A DNA stretch of 64,000 bases from Streptomyces violaceoruber (GCF_033406955.1 NZ_CP137734.1:5642001-5706000); one strand, 5' to 3'; counted from the stretch's first letter, positions 34,957 to 43,887 are shown. Made by a program: numbers and translations. The notes: generated by a model from the letters alone, not told the origin.

Positions 34957-36243
34957 ATGACCACGCTCTCGCCGTACGACTCGATGTCACCGGTCACCCG
35001 GGCCGCCTACCGGGCCAAGTCCGCCGCGGCCGACCTCGCGCCGCTGCCGCGGGCGGCCAAGGACGACGCGCTGCTCGCCGTCGCGGACGCGTTGGAGGTC
35101 CGTACGAGCGAGATCGTCGAGGCCAACGCCCAGGACGTGGCCAAGGCCCGCGCCGCCGGGACCAGCGAGGCCATCGTCGACCGCCTCACGCTGACCCCGG
35201 AGCGGGTCCGCGCCATCGCCTCCGACGTGCGCGACGTGGTCGCGCTGCCCGACCCGGTCGGCGAGATCGTGCGCGGCTCCACCCTCCCCAACGGCATCGA
35301 CCTGCGCCAGGTCCGGGTGCCGCTCGGCGTGGTCGGCATCATCTACGAGGGCCGGCCCAACGTCACGGTCGACGCCGCCGCCCTGTGCCTGAAGTCCGGC
35401 AACGCGGTGCTGCTGCGCGGCTCCTCCTCCGCCTACCGGTCGAACACCGCCCTGGTCCGGGTGGTCCGCGACGCCGTGGGCGGGGCCGGGCTGCCCGCCG
35501 ACGCCGTGCAGCTGGTGCCCGGCGAGAGCCGGGAGAGCGTGCGCGAGCTGATGCGGGCCCGCGGCCTGGTCGACGTGCTCATCCCGCGCGGCGGCGCCTC
35601 GCTGATCAGCACGGTCGTCCAGGAGTCCACCGTCCCCGTCATCGAGACCGGCACCGGCAACTGCCACGTCTACGTCGACGCGCACGCCGACCTCGACATG
35701 GCCGTCGACATCCTGATCAACTCCAAGGCCCAGCGCGTCGGCGTCTGCAACGCCGCCGAGACCCTCCTGGTGCACCAGGACGTCGCCGCCGAGTTCCTGC
35801 CCCGCGCGCTGGCCGCACTCGCGGAGGCCGGGGTCACCGTGCACGCCGACGAGCGGGTGATGGCCCACGCCAAGGACTCCGGCGCGAACGTCGTCGAGGC
35901 GACCCCCGAGGACTGGGAGACCGAGTACCTGTCGTACGACATCGCGGCTGCCGTCGTGGACTCCCTGGACCGGGCCGTCGAGCACATCCGGCTGTGGACC
36001 TCCGGCCACACCGAGGCCATCGTGACCACCTCGCAGCAGGCCGCCCGGCGCTTCACCCAGCTGGTCGACTCCACCACCGTCGCGGTGAACACCTCCACCC
36101 GCTTCACCGACGGGGGCCAGTTCGGCTTCGGCGCCGAGATCGGCATCTCCACGCAGAAGCTGCACGCCCGGGGCCCCATGGGGCTGCCGGAGCTGACCAG
36201 CACGAAGTACATCGTCACCGGCGACGGGCACGTGCGGCGCTGA
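34957..36243 (+). CDS. proA: gamma-glutamyl phosphate reductase
   Basis: This encodes 428 residues. It reduces gamma-glutamyl phosphate to glutamate semialdehyde with NADPH, the second step of proline synthesis. Aldehyde-dehydrogenase fold with PLGVVGIIYEGRPNVTVDAAALC (cofactor site), LIPRGGASLI, ETGTGNCHVYVD, the catalytic cysteine in RVGVCNAAETLLVH (about 266), and the C-terminal TRFTDGGQFGFGAEIGISTQ and RGPMGLPELTSTKYI. Length is normal for ProA. The ribosome binding site at ATG 34957 is not strong. Confidence 0.97.
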   Translation: MTTLSPYDSMSPVTRAAYRAKSAAADLAPLPRAAKDDALLAVADALEVRTSEIVEANAQDVAKARAAGTSEAIVDRLTLTPERVRAIASDVRDVVALPDPVGEIVRGSTLPNGIDLRQVRVPLGVVGIIYEGRPNVTVDAAALCLKSGNAVLLRGSSSAYRSNTALVRVVRDAVGGAGLPADAVQLVPGESRESVRELMRARGLVDVLIPRGGASLISTVVQESTVPVIETGTGNCHVYVDAHADLDMAVDILINSKAQRVGVCNAAETLLVHQDVAAEFLPRALAALAEAGVTVHADERVMAHAKDSGANVVEATPEDWETEYLSYDIAAAVVDSLDRAVEHIRLWTSGHTEAIVTTSQQAARRFTQLVDSTTVAVNTSTRFTDGGQFGFGAEIGISTQKLHARGPMGLPELTSTKYIVTGDGHVRR

Positions 36244-36366
36244 CGGCGGGTGCGGCCGCGGGTGGCCCGGGGGAGGGCCGCGGATGCACCGATCGGGGCA
36301 TCTCACCCACCGGATGAATTTCCCCGCCGTCTGCCCAAAACGACCTCCCAGGTCTACTCTGGAGCC

Positions 36367-36936
36367 GTGCCGGAGGACGTGGGGGGCACGCCGTTCCCGG
36401 ACGGCAGGGAGCCCGACGACGACCACGACCGCGGGGTGTCGGACGAAGAGTTCGCCTCCGTGGTCTTCGACGAGGCCTTCGTACGGGCGGCCGCGGTGCA
36501 CGAGCCGACCGCCGTCGAGCGCCTCCTGGCCGCCGCGCAGGCCAGAGCCGAGGCCACCGAGGCGGAGGCCGCCCGCCGAGGCCGCAGCAGAGCCGATCGC
36601 TACGACGACGGGTACGGCGATTTCGGCCATGATCCCGAACTCGACGACCCGGACGACGACCGCGACCTCCTCGACCGCCCCTACGGCGCTCCCGCGGCCT
36701 ACGGCAAGCAGGTCCGCTGGCACCGCCCCGTCGCCTGGCTGCTCGCCCTCGCGATGGGCATCGGGATGGTCGCACTGGCCTTCGTGGCCGTCTACCGGGG
36801 CGCGTCCTCGGGCGGCGGCACGCAGCAGGTGCCGCCCCCCGCCTCCACCGGCCGGGAGCAGGGCGGCACCGCGGCCCCCTCGGCCTCCGTCGACTACTCC
36901 CAGCCGGCCGTCTCGGTGATCCCGCGCAGCCCCTGA
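36367..36936 (+). CDS. single-span membrane protein with SVVFDExFVRAA motif (A)
   Basis: This encodes 189 residues from GTG 36367. An acidic cytoplasmic N-terminal region of about 115 residues contains the motif FASVVFDEAFVRAAAVHEPTA and an Ala/Glu helix. One transmembrane helix follows (about 122-142, LLALAMGIGMVALAFVAVY), then a short Gly/Pro/Ser-rich extracellular tail. The same motif occurs in the next gene, so the two are related in their cytoplasmic part only. By gene order it may correspond to S. coelicolor SCO2584, which I recall from two-hybrid work on the Mre spore-wall complex; this is unverified. Function otherwise unknown. Confidence 0.85.
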   Translation: MPEDVGGTPFPDGREPDDDHDRGVSDEEFASVVFDEAFVRAAAVHEPTAVERLLAAAQARAEATEAEAARRGRSRADRYDDGYGDFGHDPELDDPDDDRDLLDRPYGAPAAYGKQVRWHRPVAWLLALAMGIGMVALAFVAVYRGASSGGGTQQVPPPASTGREQGGTAAPSASVDYSQPAVSVIPRSP

Positions 36937-37022
36937 GCTGCCCCCCGGGGCGTCGGCAAGCTGTCCCAACTTGACCTGTGGCGGCGCGTTTACGCGACCT
37001 TCCGCGGACCCACTCTGAAGGT

Positions 37023-38093
37023 ATGGCAGGGCTTGGCGGTCCGCCCGGAGGAACGCCCGAGGGCGGCCCCGGAGGCGGAGAGGACGAGTACCGATCCGTC
37101 GTCTTCGACGAGTCGTTCGTGCGCGCTGCCCGGCTCCAGGAGTTCTCCGCCCAGGAGCGCATCACCGACCACGCGCCCGCCGTACGCCGCCGCCCGCCCC
37201 TGCGCCGGGCCGGACTGTCCCGGCAGGCGTTGATCCTCGTCCTGCTGATAGCCGTGGCCTTCGGCACCGCCATCTACATGGGCGTACGGCACCCCTACCA
37301 GAGCTCCACCGGGCAGCGGGCCGCCGAGCCGGTGCGGATGACCGTCGTCCCGCTCGCCCCGCGCAAGAGGGTGCCCGGCGCCGACGACGCGGCGTTCCTG
37401 TACGCGCACAGCCCCGCCGCGCACTTCAGGACCGCGGCCCAGGGCATCCCGCTGCCGGGGGCCAGGCGCACGGCGCACTTCTCCGAGGACCAGGTGTTCA
37501 ACGCGCTCACCACCGCCAAGAACTACATCGTCCGCTCGGCGCTCGACCCGGAGGTGCTCGGCGGCGAGGAGGTGCGCTCGGTGCGGGTGCTGCTGGACCC
37601 GGACCAGCTCCACCAGTTCGACGAGAGCTTCGAGAAACCCGCCTCCGACGGCCGGCACACTCCCACGGGATGGCTGGTCCGCTTCGACCCGGCCCGGGCC
37701 GAGCTGGCCGACCCCGAGATCCGGGTGGACGGGAGCCTGCGGGCCGTGGAGAGCGACGCGTCCACCCTGGAGGTCACCGCCGACCACACCATGGTGTACG
37801 CGCTGCGACCGGCCGACGACGCCCGGGGCGAGGTGTCGCTGTTCACCCTCCGGCGCGAGCTGCACTTCCGCTTCGACCGGGACGACCTGCGGCTGCACCA
37901 GACCCGGCTCGTCGCCTCCTACGTCCAGGCCGGGCCGCTCTCCTGCGCCGAGGACGCGGCGAACCAGCTCCGTCCGCTGCTGGCCGGCCAGGAGGCCGGG
38001 GCCGGCGTCCCGGCCGGCACCGACCCGTACACCTCGGGCAACGCCACGGCGCTGTGCGGCACCCTCGCGGAGAACGCCCGGCCGAAGGTGTGA
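37023..38093 (+). CDS. single-span membrane protein with SVVFDExFVRAA motif (B)
   Basis: This encodes 356 residues from ATG 37023 (GAAGG nearby; a GTG at 36978 is in frame but codes for non-conserved residues). The N-terminus is Gly/Pro-rich followed by EDEYRSVVFDESFVRAARLQ, matching the upstream protein. A transmembrane helix lies at about 67-87 (ALILVLLIAVAFGTAIYMGV). The large extracellular domain (about 90-356) has no recognised fold; it includes QVFNALTTAKNYIVRSALDP and two cysteines (SCAED ... ALCGT) that could form a disulphide. It is next to the motif-A gene and convergent with the protease gene, ending 13 bases from it. Probably an envelope-complex component. Confidence 0.85.
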   Translation: MAGLGGPPGGTPEGGPGGGEDEYRSVVFDESFVRAARLQEFSAQERITDHAPAVRRRPPLRRAGLSRQALILVLLIAVAFGTAIYMGVRHPYQSSTGQRAAEPVRMTVVPLAPRKRVPGADDAAFLYAHSPAAHFRTAAQGIPLPGARRTAHFSEDQVFNALTTAKNYIVRSALDPEVLGGEEVRSVRVLLDPDQLHQFDESFEKPASDGRHTPTGWLVRFDPARAELADPEIRVDGSLRAVESDASTLEVTADHTMVYALRPADDARGEVSLFTLRRELHFRFDRDDLRLHQTRLVASYVQAGPLSCAEDAANQLRPLLAGQEAGAGVPAGTDPYTSGNATALCGTLAENARPKV

Positions 38094-38106
38094 GCGCGGG
38101 AGGTGG

Positions 38107-39315
38107 TCAGGCGCCGTCGCGCGGCGAGCCGTCCCGGGGAGACTCCGGACCGTCGCCGCCGGGCTCCTCGGACCCCCCGGACCCCTCGGGCCCCTCGGGT
38201 CGGTCGGGTCCATCGGGCCGGCCGGATCCTCCCGGGCCCTGCGCCGGCCCACCGTCGTCCTCGGGCGGCCTCGGCTGGGAGCCCGTGAAGCCGCCGAAGC
38301 CCCGCCGCATCCGGTCACCGAGGTCACCGGCGCCGCCCGCGATGTCGTTGACCAGCTTCATCAGCGGGTCCTTGGAGCTGCGCACATGCGTGGCGTAGTG
38401 GGACGCCGACTCCCGGAAGGAGTCCCGCACCGAGGTGTTCCTGTCCTCGTCGCGGCGCGGGTAGTGGCCGTCCATGATCCGCTGGTAGTCCCGGGAGGCC
38501 GCCCACTTCTTCAGCTCGGCGGCCCGCACGGTGGTGAAGGGGTGCGAGCGGGGCAGCACGTTCAGGATCTTCAGCACCGAGTCGCGCAGGTCGCCGCCCG
38601 CCTCGTACTCCTCGGCCTGCTCCAGGAACGCGTCCACGTTCATCTCGTGCAGGTGGTTGCCGCCCGCGATCTTCATCAGGCCCCGCATGGAGGCCTGGAG
38701 GTCCTGGCCGACCAGCAGTCCCGCGCGGTCGGCGGACAGCTCCGACTTGCGGAACCACTCGCGCAGCGCGGTCACGATCGCCATGATCGCCACGTTGCCC
38801 AGCGGGATCCAGGCGACCCGGACGGCGAGGGAGGTCAGGAAGAGCAGGATCGTCCGGTAGACCGCGTGCCCGGACAGGGCGTGCCCGACCTCGTGCCCGA
38901 CGACCGCCCGCATCTCCTCCTCGTCGAGCAGCTCGACCAGGCCCGTGGTGACGACGATGATCGGCTCGTCCAGGCCGATGCACATCGCGTTCGGCACCGG
39001 GTCCTGGTTGACGTACATCGGGGGGACCTTCTCCAGGTCCAGGATGTAGCAGGCGTCGCGCAGCATGACGTTCAGATGGGCGAACTGCCGGTCCGAGACG
39101 CGCACCGAGTCGGACAGGAACAGCAGCCTGAGGCTCCGCTCGGGCAGCAGACCGCTCAGCGCCTTGAAGACCGTGTCGAAGCCGCTCAGCTTGCGCAGCG
39201 CCACCAGGGCACTGCGGTCGGCCGGATGCTCGTACGCCCGTGAGGAGATCCCGGGGAAACGCCTGCGCTGCCTGCTCGGCACGTGCTCGTGCCCGTTGTG
39301 GTGGCCGTCGGACAT
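38107..39315 (-). CDS. M48-family membrane metalloprotease
   Basis: This encodes 402 residues. ATG 39315 is preferred because GGGGGAAGAG precedes it directly; ATG 39327 is four codons earlier without a site. The zinc motif HEVGHALSGH lies near 141-150, with the third-ligand region SELSADRAG downstream and two hydrophobic segments (TILLFLTSLAVRVAW, GNVAIMAIVTAL) between. This is the HtpX/M48B arrangement of a membrane protease with a cytosolic active site, used in envelope-protein quality control. The last 70 residues are Gly/Pro/Glu/Asp low complexity (GPGGSGRPDGPD) and presumably disordered. Confidence 0.92.
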   Translation of the reverse strand: MSDGHHNGHEHVPSRQRRRFPGISSRAYEHPADRSALVALRKLSGFDTVFKALSGLLPERSLRLLFLSDSVRVSDRQFAHLNVMLRDACYILDLEKVPPMYVNQDPVPNAMCIGLDEPIIVVTTGLVELLDEEEMRAVVGHEVGHALSGHAVYRTILLFLTSLAVRVAWIPLGNVAIMAIVTALREWFRKSELSADRAGLLVGQDLQASMRGLMKIAGGNHLHEMNVDAFLEQAEEYEAGGDLRDSVLKILNVLPRSHPFTTVRAAELKKWAASRDYQRIMDGHYPRRDEDRNTSVRDSFRESASHYATHVRSSKDPLMKLVNDIAGGAGDLGDRMRRGFGGFTGSQPRPPEDDGGPAQGPGGSGRPDGPDRPEGPEGSGGSEEPGGDGPESPRDGSPRDGA

Positions 39316-39456
39316 CTCTTCCCCCATGCGCGTAGGTGTGACCTGGACGTACGTACGGTCTTTGCGAACCCTTGTGCGGTCCTTTGCGCCCCCCGAGCCG
39401 GGCCCAGCCTAGGCGGAGATACCGTGGACGGGCAGTACGTCGAAGGAGTCCACGCC

Positions 39457-39618
39457 ATGCAGCACATCCCCCACACCGACTGGCTCGCCGGGGCCGCGAC
39501 CGCCGCCGAGCAGCAGGGGCCGGGGAGTCTGCTCCGGATCGTCCTGATCGTCATGGTGGTGGGCTGTGTGCTGACCGGGTGGTTCCTGTTGCGGGGGTAC
39601 AAGCAGAAGGACGACTGA
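39457..39618 (+). CDS. small single-span membrane protein (53 aa)
   Basis: ATG 39457 with AAGGAG about 10 bases upstream opens a 53-residue protein. It starts MQHIPHTDWLAGAATAAEQQ, has one transmembrane helix (about 27-46, IVLIVMVVGCVLTGWFLL) and ends RGYKQKDD. The clear site and bias support a real gene. It may partner with the next small membrane protein. Function unknown. Confidence 0.75.
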   Translation: MQHIPHTDWLAGAATAAEQQGPGSLLRIVLIVMVVGCVLTGWFLLRGYKQKDD

Positions 39619-39715
39619 GGAGACCCGAAGGTTCCCCGGTCGCCCCGGTCCTCGCGCGCCCGCATACGATGAGCGGACGTCTTGTCCCGCCCACACCGGA
39701 TAGGTCCTGCCGAAG

Positions 39716-39883
39716 ATGAGCCTTCCCCTCAGCGCCGCCCAGTTCGTCACCCTTGCCGCCGAGGGCGGCGAGGAGCACGGCGGCAACCACGAGAGCCTCA
39801 GCCCCTACGTCACCGGCATCGGCGCGTTCGTCATCCTGCTGCTCCTGCTGTGGATCACCACCCGGTTCAACCGCGACCGCTGA
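39716..39883 (+). CDS. small single-span membrane protein (55 aa)
   Basis: The short frame from ATG 39716 to TGA 39883 encodes MSLPLSAAQFVTLAAEGGEE, a His/Asn-containing linker, one transmembrane helix (VTGIGAFVILLLLLWITT) and a basic end RFNRDR. The topology is probably N-out. It lies 60 bases before nadD and looks conserved in its position between the M48 gene and nadD in Streptomyces (from memory). Function unknown. Confidence 0.75.
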   Translation: MSLPLSAAQFVTLAAEGGEEHGGNHESLSPYVTGIGAFVILLLLLWITTRFNRDR

Positions 39884-39942
39884 GCCCGCGGCTCCGTGGG
39901 CGCGACCGGGGCACCCCGGGCGGGCCGGTAGGGTCTGCTCGC

Positions 39943-40659
39943 ATGGGAGAGCACGACACGCCTACCGGCCCGGCGCACGCGCCGGCGCGCGGCACGCAGA
40001 ACGCGGTGCCCGCCCGCGCCACCGGTCCGGTCCAGGGCCCGGTGAACGGTCCGGCCGACGGCCCGTCGGCCGGCAAGCGACGCCTGGGCGTCATGGGCGG
40101 CACCTTCGACCCGATCCACCACGGCCACCTCGTGGCCGCCAGCGAGGTCGCCGCGCAGTTCCAGCTCGACGAGGTGGTGTTCGTGCCGACCGGGCAGCCG
40201 TGGCAGAAGAGCCACCGCGCGGTCTCCGCGGCCGAGGACCGCTATCTGATGACGGTCGTCGCGACGGTCGAGAACCCGCAGTTCTCCGTCAGCCGCATCG
40301 ACATCGACCGCGGCGGCCCCACCTACACCGTCGACACCCTGCGCGACCTGCGCGCCCTCAACCCGGACGCGGACCTGTTCTTCATCACCGGGGCCGACGC
40401 CCTCGCCCAGATCCTCACCTGGCGCGACAGCGAGGAACTGTTCTCCCTCGCCCACTTCATCGGTGTCACCCGGCCCGGCCACACCCTCACGGACGCCGGG
40501 CTCCCCAAGGGCGGCGTCTCGCTCGTCGAGGTCCCCGCCCTCGCCATCTCCTCCACGGACTGCCGTGCGAGAGTCGCCAAGGGCGATCCCGTCTGGTACC
40601 TGGTGCCCGACGGAGTCGTGCGCTATATCGACAAACGCCACCTGTACCGCGGCGAGTGA
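39943..40659 (+). CDS. nadD: nicotinate-nucleotide adenylyltransferase
   Basis: This encodes 238 residues. It forms deamido-NAD from NaMN and ATP. The Rossmann nucleotidyl-transferase motif GVMGGTFDPIHHGH is near 49-62, followed by PTGQPWQK, TGADAL and the second ATP-site motif ISSTDCRARV. The first 45 residues are a Pro/Ala-rich extension typical of Streptomyces homologues and probably disordered. Start ATG 39943; a start closer to the core cannot be excluded. It is followed after 16 bases by the LCP-like gene. Confidence 0.96.
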   Translation: MGEHDTPTGPAHAPARGTQNAVPARATGPVQGPVNGPADGPSAGKRRLGVMGGTFDPIHHGHLVAASEVAAQFQLDEVVFVPTGQPWQKSHRAVSAAEDRYLMTVVATVENPQFSVSRIDIDRGGPTYTVDTLRDLRALNPDADLFFITGADALAQILTWRDSEELFSLAHFIGVTRPGHTLTDAGLPKGGVSLVEVPALAISSTDCRARVAKGDPVWYLVPDGVVRYIDKRHLYRGE

Positions 40660-40675
40660 GCCGAGAGGGGCACCG

Positions 40676-42454
40676 GTGAACGACGGATACGACGCGGGAC
40701 ACGGCGACGACCAGTACGAACTCGTCGGCTACGACGAGTACGGCCGCCCCGTGTACCGCCAGGCCCAGGGACAGCCGCAGGGCCAGGGCCACGCCCAGCC
40801 CGGCCACCAGCAGCAGTACGACCCGTACGCGCAGCAGCAGGGGCAGCAGGGGCAGCCCTACGGACCGTCGGGGCAGCAGTACGGGCAGCCGGGGCAGCAG
40901 TACGGGCAGCAGCAGTACGGGCAGCAGGGCTACGGCTACGACCCGTACGCCACCGGCAGCCAGCAGCCCGTCCAGCAGCCCTACGACCCCTACGGCTCCC
41001 AGGGCGGCCACGACACCGGCCAGCAGCCCGCGCAGTCGCCGTACGACCCGTACGGCCGGGCCGCGACCAGTGGCCCGCAGCCCCGGGTCGCCGAGCAGAC
41101 CGCCCACATCCCGCAGCAGGCGGGCCCGCCCGAGGAGCGGGAGCGCACGGACCCCGCCGAGGCGGCCGGACCCGGCGGGGACTACCGCACCGAGCAGTTC
41201 GCCTTCGTCGAGGAGCCGGCCGGCGACTCCGAGGACGTCATCGACTGGATGAAGTTCACGGAGAACCGCACCGAGCGCCGCGAGGAGGCCCGCAGGCGCG
41301 CCCGCTCGCGCATCGTCGCCCTGGTCGTCGTGCTGGCGCTGGTCGCGGTCGGCGGCGTCGGCTACCTCTGGTACGCGGGGAAGCTGCCCGGCCTGTCCTC
41401 CTCCGACGACAAGACCGGCGGCACCACGACGGCCGACGCCCAGAAGCGCGACGTGATCGCCGTCCACCTGCACGACACCAAGGGCGGCGGCACCTCCACC
41501 GCGCTGCTCGTGAACAACACCACCACCAAGCAGGGCACCGCCGTGCTGGTGCCCAACGCGCTCGCCCTGACCGGCGACGACGGCAGCACCACCACGCTCG
41601 ACAAGTCCGTCGGCGACGAGGGCCCCGACGCGACCCGCACCGCCCTCGACTCCGCCCTCGGCACCGACATCGAGGGCACCTGGCGGCTGGACACGCCCTA
41701 CCTCCAGATCCTCGTCGACCTGGTCGGCAACATCGACGTCGACACCGACGCCGACGTCCCCGACCCGGAGTCCAAGGACAAGGGCGCCGCGCCCCTCGTG
41801 CACAAGGGCGAGGGCCAGACCCTCAGCGGCAAGATGGCCGTCGCCTACGCCACCTACAGCGCCAAGGGCGAGGAGGCGAACGCCCAGCTCCAGCGGTTCG
41901 GGCAGGTCATGCAAGGGGTGCTGCGCAAGCTGTCCTCCGACCCGCAGGCCGCGACGACCACCGTCCAGACCCTGGGCATGATCCTCGACCCGCCGCTGAC
42001 CGAGAAGGACCTCGGCACCTTCCTCGCCGGGCTCTCCGACCGCGCCAAGGGCGGCGACTTCAAGACCGCGCTGCTGCCCGTCCAGGACGGCGGCGGGCTC
42101 AGCGCCGAGGCCAGCGACAGCGTCGTCAAGGACGTCCTCGGCGGCACCGCCAAGAGCCCCGACAAGGACGCGGCCGTCAGCGTCTCCGTCCGCAACGCCA
42201 CCGGCGAGGAGGACCGCACCGGCAAGGCCCGCGTCGTCCTCCTCAACGGCGGCTTCACCTTCGTGTCGGGCGGTACCGCCTCCGGCACCGAGGCCACCTC
42301 GGAGGTCGTCTACGCGGAGGCCGCCGACAAGGAGAACGCCGTCCAGGTCGCCAAGACCCTGGGACTGCCCACCGACTCCGTCACCCAGGGGAAGGTCTCC
42401 GCGAACGCGCGGGTCTCGGTGGTGCTCGGGCAGGACTACAAGCCGGCGTCGTAG
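40676..42454 (+). CDS. LytR-CpsA-Psr-like envelope protein (PdtA-like)
   Basis: This encodes 592 residues from GTG 40676 (GAGAGGGG upstream). The N-terminal 150 residues are Gln/Tyr/Gly low complexity with QQYGQ-type repeats, then an acidic stretch. A transmembrane helix follows (about 211-232, RIVALVVVLALVAVGGVGYLW), an extracellular LCP-like domain (about 250-440) and a LytR_C domain (about 480-590, VSVSVRNATG). LCP enzymes attach anionic glycopolymers to peptidoglycan. Here the usual SxPRD-type arginine motif is not visible; the corresponding strand reads LVPNALAL, so the active site looks degenerate. By position between nadD and rsfS it may be the orthologue of S. coelicolor SCO2578 (PdtA, reported as a polydiglycosylphosphate transferase important for sporulation). 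That assignment is from memory. Confidence 0.85.
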   Translation: MNDGYDAGHGDDQYELVGYDEYGRPVYRQAQGQPQGQGHAQPGHQQQYDPYAQQQGQQGQPYGPSGQQYGQPGQQYGQQQYGQQGYGYDPYATGSQQPVQQPYDPYGSQGGHDTGQQPAQSPYDPYGRAATSGPQPRVAEQTAHIPQQAGPPEERERTDPAEAAGPGGDYRTEQFAFVEEPAGDSEDVIDWMKFTENRTERREEARRRARSRIVALVVVLALVAVGGVGYLWYAGKLPGLSSSDDKTGGTTTADAQKRDVIAVHLHDTKGGGTSTALLVNNTTTKQGTAVLVPNALALTGDDGSTTTLDKSVGDEGPDATRTALDSALGTDIEGTWRLDTPYLQILVDLVGNIDVDTDADVPDPESKDKGAAPLVHKGEGQTLSGKMAVAYATYSAKGEEANAQLQRFGQVMQGVLRKLSSDPQAATTTVQTLGMILDPPLTEKDLGTFLAGLSDRAKGGDFKTALLPVQDGGGLSAEASDSVVKDVLGGTAKSPDKDAAVSVSVRNATGEEDRTGKARVVLLNGGFTFVSGGTASGTEATSEVVYAEAADKENAVQVAKTLGLPTDSVTQGKVSANARVSVVLGQDYKPAS

Positions 42455-42547
42455 GGGGCGGAGCGCGGCGGACGGTTTCCGCGTGGGCCCGTGTCGGCGG
42501 TCGTGAGACCCTTGAGGTCAACCGACCGCCGACCCGAAAGCCAGGCA

Positions 42548-42994
42548 GTGACCGCGACCGACCGCTCCATCGAACTCATCAACGCCGCCGCCCAGGCGGC
42601 GGCCGACAAGCTCGCGCACGACATCATCGCCTACGACGTCAGCGACGTGCTGTCGATCACGGACGCCTTCCTGCTGGCCTCCGCGCCCAACGACCGCCAG
42701 GTCAAGTCGATCGTCGACGAGATCGAGGAGCGGCTGAACAAGGAACTCGGCGCCAAGCCGGTGCGCCGCGAGGGCGACCGCGAGGCCCGCTGGGTCCTGC
42801 TCGACTACGTCGACATCGTCGTCCACGTCCAGCACAGCGAGGAGCGCGTCTTCTACGCCCTGGAGCGGCTGTGGAAGGACTGCCCCGAGCTGGAGCTGCC
42901 CGCCGACGCCAAGGAGACCCGCGGCAAGGCGGAGGAGCACGCGAAGCTCCAGGCCGCCGAGGAGGCGACGCACACCGACGAGGACTGGCGATGA
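42548..42994 (+). CDS. rsfS: ribosomal silencing factor RsfS
   Basis: This encodes 148 residues from GTG 42548. The Iojap/RsfS domain spans about 5-110 with DIIAYDVSDVLSITDAFLLAS, REGDREARWVLLDYVDIVVH and EERVFYALERLW. It binds L14 on the 50S subunit and blocks joining with 30S when growth slows. The tail after about 118 is acidic and helical. Its TGA overlaps the next ATG (ATGA), so it is coupled to the phosphatase gene. The nadD-LCP-rsfS-phosphatase order is compact enough for one operon. Confidence 0.95.
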   Translation: MTATDRSIELINAAAQAAADKLAHDIIAYDVSDVLSITDAFLLASAPNDRQVKSIVDEIEERLNKELGAKPVRREGDREARWVLLDYVDIVVHVQHSEERVFYALERLWKDCPELELPADAKETRGKAEEHAKLQAAEEATHTDEDWR

Positions 42995-43662
42995 GCGCCA
43001 CCGGTGAGGTGACGGCGGGCAGGCCGGGCCGCGGCCGCCGCGTCATCCTGTGGCGGCACGGCCAGACCGCGTGGAACGTGGAGCGCCGCTTCCAGGGCAG
43101 CACGGACGTCGCGCTGACCGAGACCGGCGTGAACCAGGCCCGCCGCGCGGCCGGACTGCTCCTGCACCTGAGGCCCGACGCGATCGTCGCCTCCGACCTC
43201 GCGCGCGCCGCGGACACGGCCGCCGAGCTGTCCGTGCTCACCGGCCTCGAGGTGACCCTGGAGGAGGGCCTGCGGGAGACCTACGCGGGCGTCTGGCAGG
43301 GGCTGACCCACGAGGAGATCATCACCAGGTACGGCGACGAGTACGCGGCCTGGAAGCGCGGCGAGCCCGTGCGCCGCGGCGGCGGCGAGCTGGAGACCGA
43401 GGTCGCCGACCGCGCCGCCCCCGTGGTGCTCCGGCACGCCGAGAAGCTCCCCGAGGACGGCACCCTCGTCGTGGTCAGCCACGGCGGCACGATCCGCACC
43501 ACCATCGGCCGCCTGCTCGGCCTGGAACCGCACAGCTGGGAGAGCCTCGGCGGCCTGACCAACTGCTGCTGGTCCGTGCTGGGCGAGGGCGCCCGCGGCT
43601 GGCGCCTGCTGGAGCACAACGCCGGCACCCTGCCGGAACCGGTGATCGGCGACGACGTCTGA
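42991..43662 (+). CDS. histidine phosphatase (phosphoglycerate-mutase family)
   Basis: This encodes 223 residues with the RHG signature VILWRHGQTAWN near 18-29 (phospho-histidine acceptor), ASDLARAADTA and the second catalytic His in VVVSHGGTIRTT (about 163). It hydrolyses small phosphorylated metabolites; in several actinobacteria the homologue beside rsfS is annotated as phosphoglycerate mutase, but the 2,3-BPG-dependent mutase hallmarks are not evident. Coupled by ATGA to rsfS. A tRNA gene follows 108 bases later; the AT-rich TAAAGT at about 43694 is a candidate -10 for it. Confidence 0.92.
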   Translation: MSATGEVTAGRPGRGRRVILWRHGQTAWNVERRFQGSTDVALTETGVNQARRAAGLLLHLRPDAIVASDLARAADTAAELSVLTGLEVTLEEGLRETYAGVWQGLTHEEIITRYGDEYAAWKRGEPVRRGGGELETEVADRAAPVVLRHAEKLPEDGTLVVVSHGGTIRTTIGRLLGLEPHSWESLGGLTNCCWSVLGEGARGWRLLEHNAGTLPEPVIGDDV

Positions 43663-43770
43663 ACGGCGATTTCACTTTCCGGCAGGTCGCAGGCTAAAGT
43701 TCTTCTTGTTCGCCCCGCCGAGCGGAGCGGACGAAGAGCAGGACCATGCGGCTCGGGTCGCGTGGCACCA

Positions 43771-43843
43771 GGGGCTATAGCTCAGTTGGTAGAGCGCCTG
43801 CATGGCATGCAGGAGGTCAGGAGTTCAATTCTCCTTAGCTCCA
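43771..43843 (+). tRNA. tRNA-Ala(GGC), copy 1
   Basis: This 73-nt gene has acceptor stem GGGGCTA/TAGCTCC, discriminator A and D arm GCTCAGTTGGTAGAGC. The anticodon arm is CCTGC-ATGGCAT-GCAGG, giving anticodon GGC (alanine, GCC/GCU codons), and the T arm is GGAGTTCAATTCTCC. CCA is not encoded. The sequence is identical to the copy at 44596. Confidence 0.97.
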
Positions 43844-43856
43844 CAACCCACGGACG

Positions 43857-43887
43857 AATCCCGTCCCCTTCGGGGGGCGGGATTTTT
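43857..43887 (+). terminator. intrinsic terminator of tRNA-Ala copy 1
   Basis: A 12-bp stem (43857-43868 with 43873-43884) closes on a TTCG loop and runs into TTTTT at about 43883-43887. Confidence 0.92.
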
